A DNA stretch of 23,824 nucleotides. It comes from Ophiothrix spiculata (Eukaryota; Echinodermata; Ophiuroidea; Amphilepidida; Ophiotrichidae). Shown here piece by piece: positions 1 through 9,008 of this stretch. The position numbers and the translations under genes were made by a program. The stretch's first letter is position 1. The number at the start of each line of letters is the position of its first letter. The notes below the pieces were generated by a model that saw only the letters and a program-made list of their open reading frames with translations, ran no database searches and had not been told where the DNA came from. The DNA lies in the NCBI GenBank assembly GCA_000969725.1, contig JXSR01S047211.1. The stretch is one strand, 5' to 3'.

Positions 1-813
1 GAAAATGCTTTGTGATAGGCACATTCCTTCATTTTATGCTGTTTTTACTATAAACCATTTTTGATCAAAATCTTATAGTAAACTACTGGTCTATGATATC
101 TAAAACTGAAACTATAATACTTTCTTCAGTCATTTGAATTTTTTCTTGAATTAGTTTTTCTAAATCTTGTCCATCATTGTCTTTCACAGGAAGTCATCTA
201 AAAGTCATTTGATATGCACAACTAATTTGCACATTCGGCAGGGACATATTTTACACATCATGTTAATTACTGGTTCCTTATCTTTATTTGTCTGGGTGAA
301 TGAGAACATTCACCTAATGTAAATTAAAGGTGTAGGTTCCGATCACATTCTCATCCCCTGGAGCTCAACCGGAGGTAGTACAGTAAATAAAGTCTATCTT
401 GTAAATAAGCTCCCTGAAAATCACGTCCAGAATATTCAAACAATCGAGCTTCTATGCAGTACATGCATACGCGTAATTCAGAATTTGATAAAGCTGATGC
501 ATGATGATCGTAATGACTGGTCAATTTTCCCCAGTGACAAGAATTTGGCGAGACGATTCCAGTAACAACCAATCACATCCAACTGTGTGAATTGCAGTGG
601 GTTGCGTACGGCCCGGAGTACTACTTGACAACACACGTTAATGAGTAAAACCCCGCGAAACGGGGAGCTCATTTCCAAGATTAACTGTATACGTGATCAT
701 TTTTGTAGACTTTTACATTCAGAATTTTTAGTGAAATGATCATTCTGATTGAACATTTTCATTTCAATTTTAAAATGTATTATATGGAACCTATTTTTCA
801 AGTGCTTACTGAT
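1..813. other. Gene-free stretch with a CpG-richer patch
   Basis: I see no supported gene here. Most of it is AT-rich and unstructured. Positions about 340-680 differ: CpG dinucleotides are more frequent, and there is a short hairpin CCCCG-cgaaa-CGGGG near 651-665. The minus strand of this patch has open frames of 66 and 73 codons, but they overlap in different frames, resemble no family I know, and have no convincing splice sites. It could be an old repeat, an undetected exon or promoter DNA. Confidence 0.4.
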
Positions 814-1000
814 GGGAAGTATACAAATACAACATGGTATTGAGGGAAGTAGTGAAAATTACTGATCCAGAGGTGTTGAATGTGTGTGACTATTTCCCGT
901 CGCAAAGCGGAGGGAAGTTGTCACACGCATCCAACAACGAGGGATCAGGAATTTTCAATACTTCCCGAAATAATCCATGTTGTATTTGTTTTACTATACC
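814..1000. repeat. Foldback element with arms of about 90 bp
   Basis: The sequence starting GGGAAGTATACAAATAC at 814 reappears as its reverse complement ending near 1000. Both arms carry AACATGG, GGGAAGTA, GAAAATT and CTGATCC in the same order, and they meet around 900-905 with almost no spacer. Identity by eye is about 80 percent. The 81-codon open frame starting at 834 is simply a read through this hairpin. Related words (GGTATAGTAA, GTCACACG) recur at 1185-1250, so the original element may have been longer. No target duplication is clear. Confidence 0.75.
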
Positions 1001-1483
1001 TCATGAATATTTCACTGAACGTAATATAAGCAAAATCAAAAATCACCTAAAATGTAGATTGTTCTGGGTCACAGTATGAATTTCCAATTGATAACTGAGG
1101 GGTGCGGTAGTAGGGGTGCGATAGTTTTTAATTTTTTCCCTGCGTGGGCGTTACGCGCAATCGGGGAAGTAGGCAAAATGCTGTCACACGAATCAGGTTG
1201 AATTGTCCAATTATATTTCAGGATAGCCTAATAAATATTTAAGAGGTATAGTAATATTTTGTATAATTGATTTTTTTATCAGCTACACCTTTTCATTGTT
1301 ACCTCATCTCTCCTTAAGATGATGGTGATGTTTTACACAATGGTAAAAATTGCGCACCATGCAAAGAATATAGAATGGAAAATGTTCATTCAGAATGATA
1401 ATTTACACCATGGTAAAATTATGCATCACAAATGAAAATGTTCATAAATTACAAAAAAATATGAAGTATACGTAGCCCTTAAG
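1001..1483. other. Gene-free; degenerate ~60-bp direct repeat
   Basis: No gene is visible. At about 1330-1390 and 1401-1447 two related segments each contain TTTACACxATGGTAAAA followed further on by GAAAATGTTCAT, suggesting an old tandem duplication. A short CG-containing motif (GGGCGTTACGCGC) lies near 1146. Confidence 0.35.
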
Positions 1484-1741
1484 GTCCGTATGCACAAAAG
1501 AGTTAGACCGGGTCTAAAGTTAGACCTGGTTTAAGTGAAATTTTGTCCCACCAGGAAAACATTTTCTTCTGCATTTACATGAGCTATTTTCTATTATTTT
1601 TGAAAATTGCATTTGAATCTTTAAAATCAGCTACTTATTGCAGGCAGAAAATGTGAGTAAAGGTCCCTTTCTGATGAAAGTAGATTTCACTTAGACCAGG
1701 TCTAAATTTAGACCCGGTCTAAATGTTTTGTGCATATGGAC
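1484..1741. mobile_element. MITE with ~58-bp terminal inverted repeats
   Basis: The left end (GTCCGTATGCACAAAA) and the right end (reverse complement GTCCATATGCACAAAA) form long terminal inverted repeats that continue inwards through two successive palindromic words of the form TTAGACC-x-GGTCTAA and on to AAGTGAAAT. The 258-bp length, long inverted ends and lack of coding capacity fit a non-autonomous DNA transposon. The spacer (about 1545-1680) is AT-rich and featureless. I could not settle a target-site duplication, so no superfamily is assigned. Confidence 0.85.
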
Positions 1742-2037
1742 GTAAATCTCTGCTTGGAAATTACTGACTTTGTGCTCATTTTGTGATAGTAGGTATTATG
1801 TTTTTGTCCGAATCTCAGCCTTAATTAAATTTAATATGTGGGACACATGACTCCATCATGTCACATATGTATAGTGCAGTTGTCAGCTCCTTCAAATATG
1901 TTTCTCTTATTTATCATATTCAAATCTGTCAAAATTTTCAAATTCTGATGCGGGAGCCTTCTGTAATGAGTAATGTTTACAGGCAACTGACATATGAGGC
2001 CAAAAAGGTATACCCAAAACCTTTTTACGTAACTTAA

Positions 2038-2210
2038 AGGTTGGTGTCAACCGTTCATATTTTGGAATGGATTTTACTCTGTAACTCTCCAACTGAAATC
2101 TCCAATCCATATAAAAGTATACATTTCTAGAAGCAAATTTGCATGCGGAATACAAATGTGATGTTGATTTTAGATAAAATTGTTCCAAAAATGATGGGTT
2201 TACACCAACC
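2038..2210. mobile_element. Short MITE flanked by TTAA
   Basis: The left end, AGGTTGGTGTCAACC, is matched at the right end by the reverse complement GGTTGGTGTAAACCC, and similarity continues inwards to TTTGGAA. TTAA lies immediately outside each end (2034-2037 and 2211-2214), as expected for a piggyBac-type target, although one terminal A is offset between the ends. The 107-codon minus-strand open frame at 1907-2230 covers this element and is not regarded as a gene. Confidence 0.6.
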
Positions 2211-2394
2211 TTAAAAAATAGATCCCACAAGTGCTTATATGACTTGTAACGATCTCATAATTTAATTTCTCAACAAAAATTGGATTCAAAATTCAAAGTA
2301 TAGTTTTTGAAATATAGCACTACCATTTTATTCCGCAATACAATAATATGCATTGCCACTTACAGAAATTTTCACTCCAGCGAGACAATCCAGT

Positions 2395-2486
2395 AATTTT
2401 TTCAAAAGCGGGAGATATGGAGATTGGGAGGACTACTTACAAGTGGGAGAGTCCCGCCTAAATTGGGAGACTTGACAGGTATGCGT
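2395..2486. mobile_element. Truncated relic with ACAGGTATGC end
   Basis: A run of GGGAG-containing words (GCGGGAGATATGG, GTGGGAGAGTCCCGCC, TTGGGAGACTTG) finishes with ACAGGTATGC. That terminus resembles the right end of the complete element at 4915-5118, which ends GGCAGGTAT. No matching left end is present, so this is probably a one-ended relic of a related MITE. Confidence 0.4.
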
Positions 2487-2549
2487 ATTGGAAAAATAAA
2501 ACAAGGCATCATGCTATTGGAACAAAATTTACTGATTCTTTTATAGTTA

Positions 2550-2963
2550 CCGTATTCGTTCCAATTAGCGCCCAGGGCGCTTAATGAAGTCATTTTGGGT
2601 GGGCGCTAATTTTTTCAGCATGTGTTTTGTACGGTTCACTCATGACATCCATTACTTCATTTATTATCTTGAATAATAATCATAGTTTTCAATCTCTTAA
2701 TTAAGCCAATATTTGTTTTTTGCAATATCAATATCATGCATATTTGCCAGAAAACCCACGGCCCGGAGCAACGGAAACAGTGGAAATGCACAAAACAATG
2801 CAATGTAGCGATTACGAGGTTTAAAACTTCAGTAATAAGCGACATGTTGATGCTTTGGGTCTGCAAAATTTGCGTGGGCAGTTATTAATTCTCTAATCTT
2901 GGAATTCAAAAACTCGAGGGTGGGCGCTTATTGGAGCACGGGCGCCTATTGGAACGAATACGG
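2550..2963. mobile_element. TA-flanked MITE with CCGTATTCGTTCCAAT termini
   Basis: The left end CCGTATTCGTTCCAATTAG is mirrored at the right end as CCGTATTCGTTCCAATAGG on the reverse strand. Each is followed by GCGCCC words, so the inverted ends run roughly 50 bp. TA flanks both sides (2548-2549 and 2964-2965), the expected target duplication for Tc1/mariner-type transposases. The 414-bp interior has no coding capacity that I credit; the 69-codon minus frame at 2657-2866 is inside it. A non-autonomous Tc1/mariner-like element is the best reading. Confidence 0.8.
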
Positions 2964-2965
2964 TA

Positions 2966-3387
2966 CAATATTTATTAAATGATTGCCGTCACTATTGTTT
3001 GTGGCAGTACTTCATGAACACATAGTCGAAGTCGTGAGTGTAGACGCAGACGCTCGCATGGGAGATGACTGCGTAATCGCTAAAAACAGTTTCTTGATAT
3101 TTTTGAGAACTAATATTTAACCAGGAGAAACATATAGTACTTGAATGCAACATTGCACTAATTATCATTTGAATATTGCATACTTGAATACAATGTGAAA
3201 TACCAGTTGAAGTGATTTGCTTGTGTATAAGATGATTTTAATGTTTGAAATTAAAACATCTGAGAAAAGAACTCTAATTTGTTCATGTGTTATCATATGA
3301 TTTTATTGAATCTAGAAACATATTGAAATATATATACTATAATACATACATATGTACACTAGAAATATTATCAAAGTTATTTGCTAG
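2966..3387. other. Gene-free, no structure recognised
   Basis: AT-rich sequence between two mobile elements. I see no open frame, inverted repeat or low-complexity tract that I can support. Confidence 0.5.
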
Positions 3388-4287
3388 TCATAGATATAGA
3401 GGAAGATCACAGACTTTGTATACCGCCCCCTGTGGTGGTGTCGTTAGCCATTGTGGTCAAATTCGGGGAGATTCCATTACACTCGGGTCCCACCAAGATG
3501 TGCTGAGATTCAGTTGGACATAGAGATCAACTATAGACCATTCCTATCACGCCATTGATGGGGTAAATCCACAGAATTAGATGGGGAATCGGAACTCAAA
3601 ACGAGGCCACTTGCAGTGGTGTAGCCAGAATTTTTGGTCGAGGGGGGGCAAAGACATTCCGTCCAAATTTTTTCTTGATTTTTCCCCAGCGTTTGCACAT
3701 TTCTTCCCAATTATTCCTGGCAACAAATCCATTTTTGTACACCCAAAATAAATAAAAGTCAATTTTAAAAACTGACAAGCCCCCCCAAAAAAAAGAAAGA
3801 AAGAAAAGGTTTTAAGCATTTTCTGCACATCTCTTGACACAATTTTCTGCTTTTCCCTGTGTTTCCTGTCTAACAGCTGCTCTCTCATTTTTCTTGTCCT
3901 TCCCGATTTTTCCCGCTTGCTGTCCCGATTTCCCACTCAATTTTTTTGTCGGGGGGGGGGGGGGCAGTCTACTTGCCCCATGCTGGCTATGCCACTGCCT
4001 ACTTGGCCTCCTGAGTTCCGAGTCCCATCCTATTCTGTGGATTTACTCCATCAACGGCGTAAGTATGTCATTTATAGGAATGGTCTATAGTATAATACAT
4101 TGCACTTTACACAAATGAAACGCCAACCTGTACACAAAGCCTGAGTATTTTCAATATTTTTATGCATATGACCAGATGCGATTGCATCATTGGTAAAAAC
4201 CTAAATAGCCTCTGAATCCCCCAAATTTGATCCCCATGCCAGAATAAAAATGGTGGTGAATCTGGGATCTGTTGTCTAGGTCTATGG
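3388..4287. mobile_element. Older inverted-repeat element, interrupted copy (copy A)
   Basis: The two outer parts (about 3388-3530 and 4091-4287) align in order with the uninterrupted element at 23158-23503. Shared landmarks include GGAAGATx, GACTTTG, TGCTGAGATTCAGTTGG, then after the break AAxCGCCxACCTG, TTTTCAATATTT, TGCATCATTGG and AAAAACCT, ending TCTATGG. The middle 560 bp has no counterpart in copy B and is itself a foldback element. This copy therefore predates the nested insertion. No protein is encoded. Confidence 0.75.
3531..4090. mobile_element. Foldback element nested in copy A
   Basis: The ends are an exact 17-bp inverted repeat, CTATAGACCATTCCTAT at 3531 and its complement finishing at 4090. 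Homology between the arms continues inwards through GTAAATCCACAGAAT, GATGGG, CGGAACTCA, AGGCCA and AGTGGxxTAGCCAG to polypurine and polypyrimidine stretches, with a run of more than ten G near 3950-3964. Overlapping open frames on both strands here (119, 60 and 94 codons) are products of the inverted repeat and G/C runs. It is non-coding and non-autonomous. The word AGTGGTGTAGCCAG resembles an end motif seen in several animal repeat families. Confidence 0.8.
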
Positions 4288-4914
4288 TGCTAGTACAACT
4301 GGCAAAACAATCTTAGTATTGTTTACAACAAACATTTCATGTCATACCAACCGAAATACTTCCTTTACTTATAATTTGCAAAAAATTATAAAGCCTGGTT
4401 TTAAATGATAACTGCTATAGTCAACTTATATGTGCTTTACCTTTTGAAAACTTGAACACAATTTGAACTAAATATGCTTTATAAGTAGTCATGAGAAAAT
4501 GGAACAGATGATTTTGCATTTATCTATTGCATGATTGAGTTCAGGAGGTGATTTCCCAGATCTGCTCAAACATGTAGTGTAAAACACTTTCTATGGCCAC
4601 TATTGCTTCCTTTTGACTATCTAAAGCATTTTGTGTAATTTGTTGAAAATGTGTTTGGTTTGCCACAGAAAAATTGATAAAACGTACATGCATGCTTTCC
4701 TACACTAATACATGTGGAATTAAATTTGGGATCCCAAATTTAATTCAACAAATGGTCATAACAGAAAAAGTATGCATATTTAAGCCAAACGTTTGGAGGG
4801 TATTAATATGTACCAAAAACAAACCCAATAAGTTACAAAAATCAAAAGTCGGGGTTTACAGTGGATGCTTCGTTTTAACACTTTATAGTATTGCTTTCAG
4901 GATGTAGCAATAGT
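4288..4914. other. Gene-free stretch
   Basis: AT-rich and without a credible gene; a 77-codon frame at 4674-4907 has no family resemblance and runs across a palindrome. The only notable feature is the perfect palindrome at 4717-4746. Confidence 0.5.
4717..4746. repeat. Perfect 30-bp palindrome, no spacer
   Basis: GAATTAAATTTGGGA followed directly by its exact reverse complement, centred on GGATCC. No mismatch occurs over 15 bp per arm, and the symmetry ends abruptly at both sides. It lies outside any recognised element. Confidence 0.95.
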
Positions 4915-5118
4915 ATACCTGCCAACTAGTAAGATTTAATCTTATTTAGTAAGATTTTTTAGGCTTATGACAGCAGAAAATCTTACTAAATCAGATTTCT
5001 GGATCTGTGAAATTACATAACTTCTGGTACTTTTGTGTGTAAAATCTACTTTTTAGTGAAATAATCTACTTTTTGGGTTGCAAAGTCTACTTTTATACAC
5101 TTACAGGTTGGCAGGTAT
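4915..5118. mobile_element. MITE with ATACCTGCCAAC ends and 7-bp target duplication
   Basis: The left terminus ATACCTGCCAACTAGTAAG is mirrored at the right by ATACCTGCCAACCTGTAAG on the opposite strand. GCAATAG occurs immediately outside both ends (4907-4913 and 5119-5125); including one more base the match is 7 of 8, so an 8-bp hAT-like duplication is possible. The 204-bp interior repeats TAAGATTT- and ATCTACTTTT-type words and codes for nothing. Confidence 0.85.
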
Positions 5119-5918
5119 GCAATAGCCCACATTCATAAAAGCTAGGACCGACTTGCAAGAAAAAGCCCTCTAAAGGCCGCAAAAGCTATTGCTTATCCCT
5201 TTCAAGCAATTGCAAGTCTGGTTAGTAATTGCTTACATTTGTATTCAAAAAGCTGACCTTTTGCTTACGACATGTAACAATTACATTTTAGTAATATCCT
5301 ATTATGAGGAGCTTATCATTGCGATACATTCATTTTTGGCTACATTTGCACTTTGTAAGAAAACACTGAATGTTTATATAAATCATGTTATTTGTCAAAA
5401 ATTGCGACAAATTTATACAGAAAATGTTGAGTGACTTGAAGTAAGGAACGTTTGTGCCTGAAAACTACCTTGCAGTAGAAATAGCAATTCTAATTTCAAG
5501 TAATCAAATGCTAGCCTGGCTATTGTTTGCTTGGTAGCTTTTACTTGTTGGGGTTGATTCCAGACAAGAAAAAGGTATTAGTCCAAGAAAAAAGGGTGAA
5601 TATGTTTTTAAGCAATTGCTGAAATCTCTTTATAGTCTAGCTATTGCCTTTTTTAACACATCTTTTGCAATAAGGCTCATTCCAGTGAAAATGAAACAGT
5701 GAAAAATGTCACAAACATTACCAAAAAGTTACATCAAAATGTCACAAACGTTACCTAACAAAATATTGCATTAAAAGAAATCCTGACGATAGAATTTTTA
5801 ATCACTTTTAAGAAATATTTGTAGTTATATCATGATTACAGTGATTTGAGCCTTGCAATAGTTTGTACTTTTGCACAGCATGAAATAAACATGTGTGATA
5901 TAATATCATGATATAAAG
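5119..5918. other. Gene-free; recurring short words
   Basis: No gene is supported; an 81-codon frame at 5189-5434 is AT-rich with no recognisable features. The word GCAATTGC or AGCAATT recurs between 5203 and 5630, and AATGTCACAAAC[A/G]TTACC occurs twice at about 5706-5755. These are probably remnants of old repeats. Confidence 0.4.
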
Positions 5919-6081
5919 CAAATATTGAATGCCTATGCACTTGCAATAGTACAAAATATATATCATTCGGTCAAATTTGGACTGATCCCTTTCACTCGGC
6001 TACGCCTCGTGAAATAGATAAGTCCAAATTTGACCTCATGATATATTTTGTACTATTGCACTCTCAGGCATTCAATATTTG
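5919..6081. mobile_element. Foldback element with CG-containing centre
   Basis: CAAATATTGAATGCC at 5919 is repeated in inverse as GGCATTCAATATTTG ending at 6081. The arms continue through GCAATAGTACAAAATATAT and GGTCAAATTTGGACT. They close on a compact centre, CACTCGGCTACGCCTCGTG, which is itself an imperfect palindrome. The arms of about 70 bp make up nearly the whole element. It encodes nothing; the adjacent 66-codon frame at 6038-6238 merely enters the right arm. Confidence 0.85.
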
Positions 6082-6456
6082 TATAAAATGCTACCCATCA
6101 TCTGTGAAAAGCACATTATTCAACCCGAGGCACATACTGAAAAACTTTGCTTTAAGAATGCATATACATGTAATACAAAGAAATATACTATTTGATCAAA
6201 TGCAAGTCGATTTAACTACATTTTGTAATTTCCATTGAAATCTTTAGTTGTATACAGAATCATGTTCCACAAGGGAATTGTAGGAGCCACACATCCAGTT
6301 GTCTTATTTTTTTAACATAACTTGTAACTCTTATGATATGTGAAAACTAAAAATACCTTCTAAAGATTTCATTAACATTTGTCTTAACCCAAGGATTTTG
6401 GTAACATTTGTTATTAAGGGGCATTCCCTGTGAACTTGAAATTGACATGCCAAATG
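6082..6456. other. Gene-free, no structure recognised
   Basis: AT-rich DNA between two inverted-repeat elements; I see nothing supportable. Confidence 0.5.
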
Positions 6457-6460
6457 TTAA

Positions 6461-6824
6461 AGGTGCAATTCATGATTATGATGTGACTATAAAAAAAACC
6501 TAACCTATTTTCTACTTAAATAAAAATATAAAACAAAAAGGTATGCTGAAAATTTCACTTGATTCCGACCATTTGTTTTCATGTTACAAGCTTTTCGGTA
6601 TTTTAAAAATCTCCATATATTGGATACTGTGTTGTAAATTACTGTCGGGGCCCCGATAATAATTAGAAAATGACACATTTTTTCATTTTTCTGAAAAATA
6701 ACAGCACATTTGAAAGAATGGTTTTGGGATTGTAACATATACCAGTCAAGGATTCTTTTTAGCTAAAAACTCAATTTTGATAGAGGTGACTTTGAGCATG
6801 AAAAGTTGATCATAAATTGCCCCT
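6461..6824. mobile_element. TTAA-flanked MITE, GCAATT-type ends
   Basis: The left end AGGTGCAATTCATGAT and the right end (reverse strand AGGGGCAATTTATGAT) align without gaps, and TTAA stands directly outside both (6457-6460 and 6825-6828). TTAA duplication is the signature of piggyBac-type insertion. The interior is AT-rich; the 77-codon minus frame at 6505-6738 is not similar to a transposase. A non-autonomous piggyBac-like element is inferred. Confidence 0.7.
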
Positions 6825-6947
6825 TTAAGTTGTTTGGTATTATGGTATAGGGTAGGGTCTCCACTTTCCATTGATACCAAAATTATGAAAATCAGTCAAG
6901 GCGTTACTTAATTATGACATCTTTGTACTTCTAAATTTGAAAATCAT

Positions 6948-7250
6948 GATTTTGGGCACACTGCAAGGAAGTTTGCAATGTGTGACTGATTTCGCCCAAT
7001 GTCAAGTTGATGAATTATACATCCCTACCAACGTTGGGCAAAACACAAATAACAGTGTTGGGCACACATCCCTGCCCTAATGTTGGGCAAAACTATTTGA
7101 GCGGAAACGCGAGTCCATCTGCCATCTGCAGGGTAAAAGCGATACAAAATTTTGGCAAATGTGTCTGATCTACGGTGCTTTTTTTAGTTTGCCCAACAGT
7201 TGGTAGGGATGTATATTTGCCCAACTTTCTTGCAGTACACAACAAATCAA
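6948..7250. mobile_element. MITE with repeated GTTGGGCA motif
   Basis: Inverted ends carry CTGCAAGxAAGTT, then TATACATCCCTACCAAC, then GTTGGGCAAA on both strands, giving arms of about 90 bp. GTTGGGCA also occurs twice more inside (about 7060 and 7083), so sub-terminal repeats are present. The length is about 300 bp and there is no coding capacity. End positions are accurate to within about 10 bases. Confidence 0.75.
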
Positions 7251-7360
7251 AATTGTGCTGTTAAAGTTCTTAATATCTTATTTTATCTAGTTTTTTATTT
7301 ATAAAGAAGGGAACTGATATTTTTCCACATATTCAGTTGGCTTACTTTTACTTCACTTAA

Positions 7361-7637
7361 AGGAGCATGGTCTGATTGCCTCAACGTTTTTTCAAACTTT
7401 TCAAGATTTTGATACCAGAATGTTGCTCATATTTTTCTCATAACCCATGTGAAATTCACGGGTGAAACTATTGTACCCATAATTAATTTTACGCAGTAAC
7501 ATATAGGCTCCTCTTGAAGTACAGAATACAAAATGATTTGACTGATTCAGCTGAAATTTGAAACTTAGATCTCTTGAGTGGTCTTCTTTCATATGACATT
7601 GAAAACTAAACTATTAAAAAAATCGAACCAAGCTCTT
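7361..7637. mobile_element. TTAA-flanked MITE, GAGCxTGGT-type ends
   Basis: The left end AGGAGCATGGTCTGATT aligns without gaps to the reverse-strand right end AAGAGCTTGGTTCGATT, and TTAA abuts both ends (7357-7360 and 7638-7641). This is the third element in the left flank with TTAA borders. The 63-codon minus frame at 7401-7592 is not credited. A piggyBac-like non-autonomous element is inferred. Confidence 0.6.
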
Positions 7638-7641
7638 TTAA

Positions 7642-8157
7642 ACCATAATTATCTTTGTATAAAATTGATTTAAAGTAATAGAGTGTAGTTCTTCACTAAG
7701 TTGGTGCTTTGACCCATAATATAGTGAATGTTAGATTAAGATAGTTCAATTTGTTTTATTTTGTTTATTTATTTATTTATTTCATTCTTCTTTATCCTGG
7801 GTTATCCCTTCAATGCACTAGCACTGTTCTTCCAGGGAGCCCATATTATCTATATAATATATCAGTAAACAGAGATGTAAGTGTTCTTATATAGTTCAAT
7901 TAACAACAGTGAAAAACACATAGAACATTTTATGTATAACTTTCATTGACTTTTCAAGCACACTATATTTACAGTTACTCATGTAAGATTCATCTGAATT
8001 TCTGCAAGTTTCCTCATGCTTGATGTGCTAGCTGTTTTACCAGTTTTGGAGCTGCGAGTACCATTTTGATGGCATCTAGAAATCAATTATCTAGTAGTAC
8101 TAATTTTTACATTGTGCTTTTTGGACCAAGTATGTCCCATCCGAAATTTAAGGGTAT
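7642..8157. other. Gene-free; TTTA microsatellite
   Basis: No gene. A TTTA repeat runs at about 7762-7781, followed by CATTCTTCTTTATCCTGGGTTA-like sequence and AGGGAGCCC near 7835. A similar order (T/A-rich tract, then ACCAGG and CCTGG words) occurs at 10740-10860, which suggests an interspersed repeat with an AT-rich tail, but I could not define its ends. Confidence 0.4.
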
Positions 8158-8215
8158 GGGTTTAGGGTTAGGGCGACCTCTAGAATCTATGGTTAGGGTT
8201 TGGCTTAGGGTAGCA
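8158..8215 (+). repeat. Degenerate TTAGGG tract
   Basis: Exact TTAGGG hexamers occur at 8162-8167, 8168-8173, 8193-8198 and 8205-8210, with near matches between them. TTAGGG is the common animal telomeric repeat, but the tract is short and impure, so it may equally be a G-rich internal repeat. The word ATTCTATGGTT in it recurs at about 8966, next to a second such tract. Confidence 0.55.
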
Positions 8216-8884
8216 TCAGTTTGAGGCCAATGGCAGGCTTGGGATAGTAAAAGGATAGGTTATTGGGCTTTATGTTAAATCTGACTTCAATCTTTACATT
8301 TTTTTCTACTCATACTATTACAACATTCCATACACATTTCCAATTCTACTAGCTAGCCATAGCTTTGAGGTGGGACATAGAGCCCTGTATATTAAAAGGT
8401 CTAAAGCAGATGCATAGATGTTTTGTCTAAGTGTGTTATGAACTAGAAGATGTGACGTTAGAACACAGTTACACTTGGAATGAAGTTGAAGGTTGGTTCA
8501 AATAAACTTGACCTGGTATTGGAATATTACATCATGAATATGCTGTTAAATGTTTATAGGGCCTATTGCAGTTTTATGTGGTGATACATATGGAGCTGGT
8601 ACAGATACTGAAGGATATTGTAATGATTTTATGGCAAAGGAAAGGAAAATGCAAAAATAGAAATGAAATAAAAAATTCGAAAATATACACACACAAAAAA
8701 AAGAATTTAAAGAATAACACTTTAAAAGTATTGAAAAGAAAGGAATGTAATGTAAATTTGATAAAAGAAGGGGAATTGAAAGGAAAATGGACAAATGCTC
8801 CCGCACAATTACTAAAAGAAAAAAAATACCATCATATTACCCAAGATATAGAGATAAAGGAGCACCCAAAGGACTTGTTCAAGT
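8216..8884. other. Gene-free, A-rich block at 8620-8860
   Basis: No gene is supported. The A-rich plus strand of 8620-8860 yields a lysine-rich 120-codon frame (8566-8928) and an opposing 86-codon frame. Both reflect base composition: lysine and asparagine dominate and no motif is seen. Confidence 0.5.
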
Positions 8885-8990
8885 CTAGGCTTAGGGTATG
8901 TTTAGGGTTAAGGTTGGGTCATGGTTAGGGTCAGGTCATAGTAAGTGAGTCAGGGTTGGTTCATAGATTCTATGGTTGGGTCATGGGTGA
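8885..8990 (+). repeat. Second degenerate TTAGGG tract
   Basis: Exact TTAGGG units lie at 8891-8896, 8902-8907 and 8925-8930, followed by GGTTGGGTCATGG and TCATAGATTCTATGGTTGGG. The arrangement parallels 8158-8215, so the two tracts are likely related copies about 730 bp apart. Confidence 0.5.
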
Positions 8991-9008
8991 AGTTTTTGAT
9001 GGGACCTA

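Noticed and set aside
3577..3936. 119-codon minus-strand open frame
   Set aside because: Lies wholly in the foldback element at 3531-4090; its charged sequence comes from polypurine runs and it overlaps other open frames on both strands.
8566..8928. 120-codon plus-strand open frame
   Set aside because: Lysine- and asparagine-rich because the DNA is A-rich; no domain, and an opposing open frame exists over the same bases. It also runs into the TTAGGG tract.
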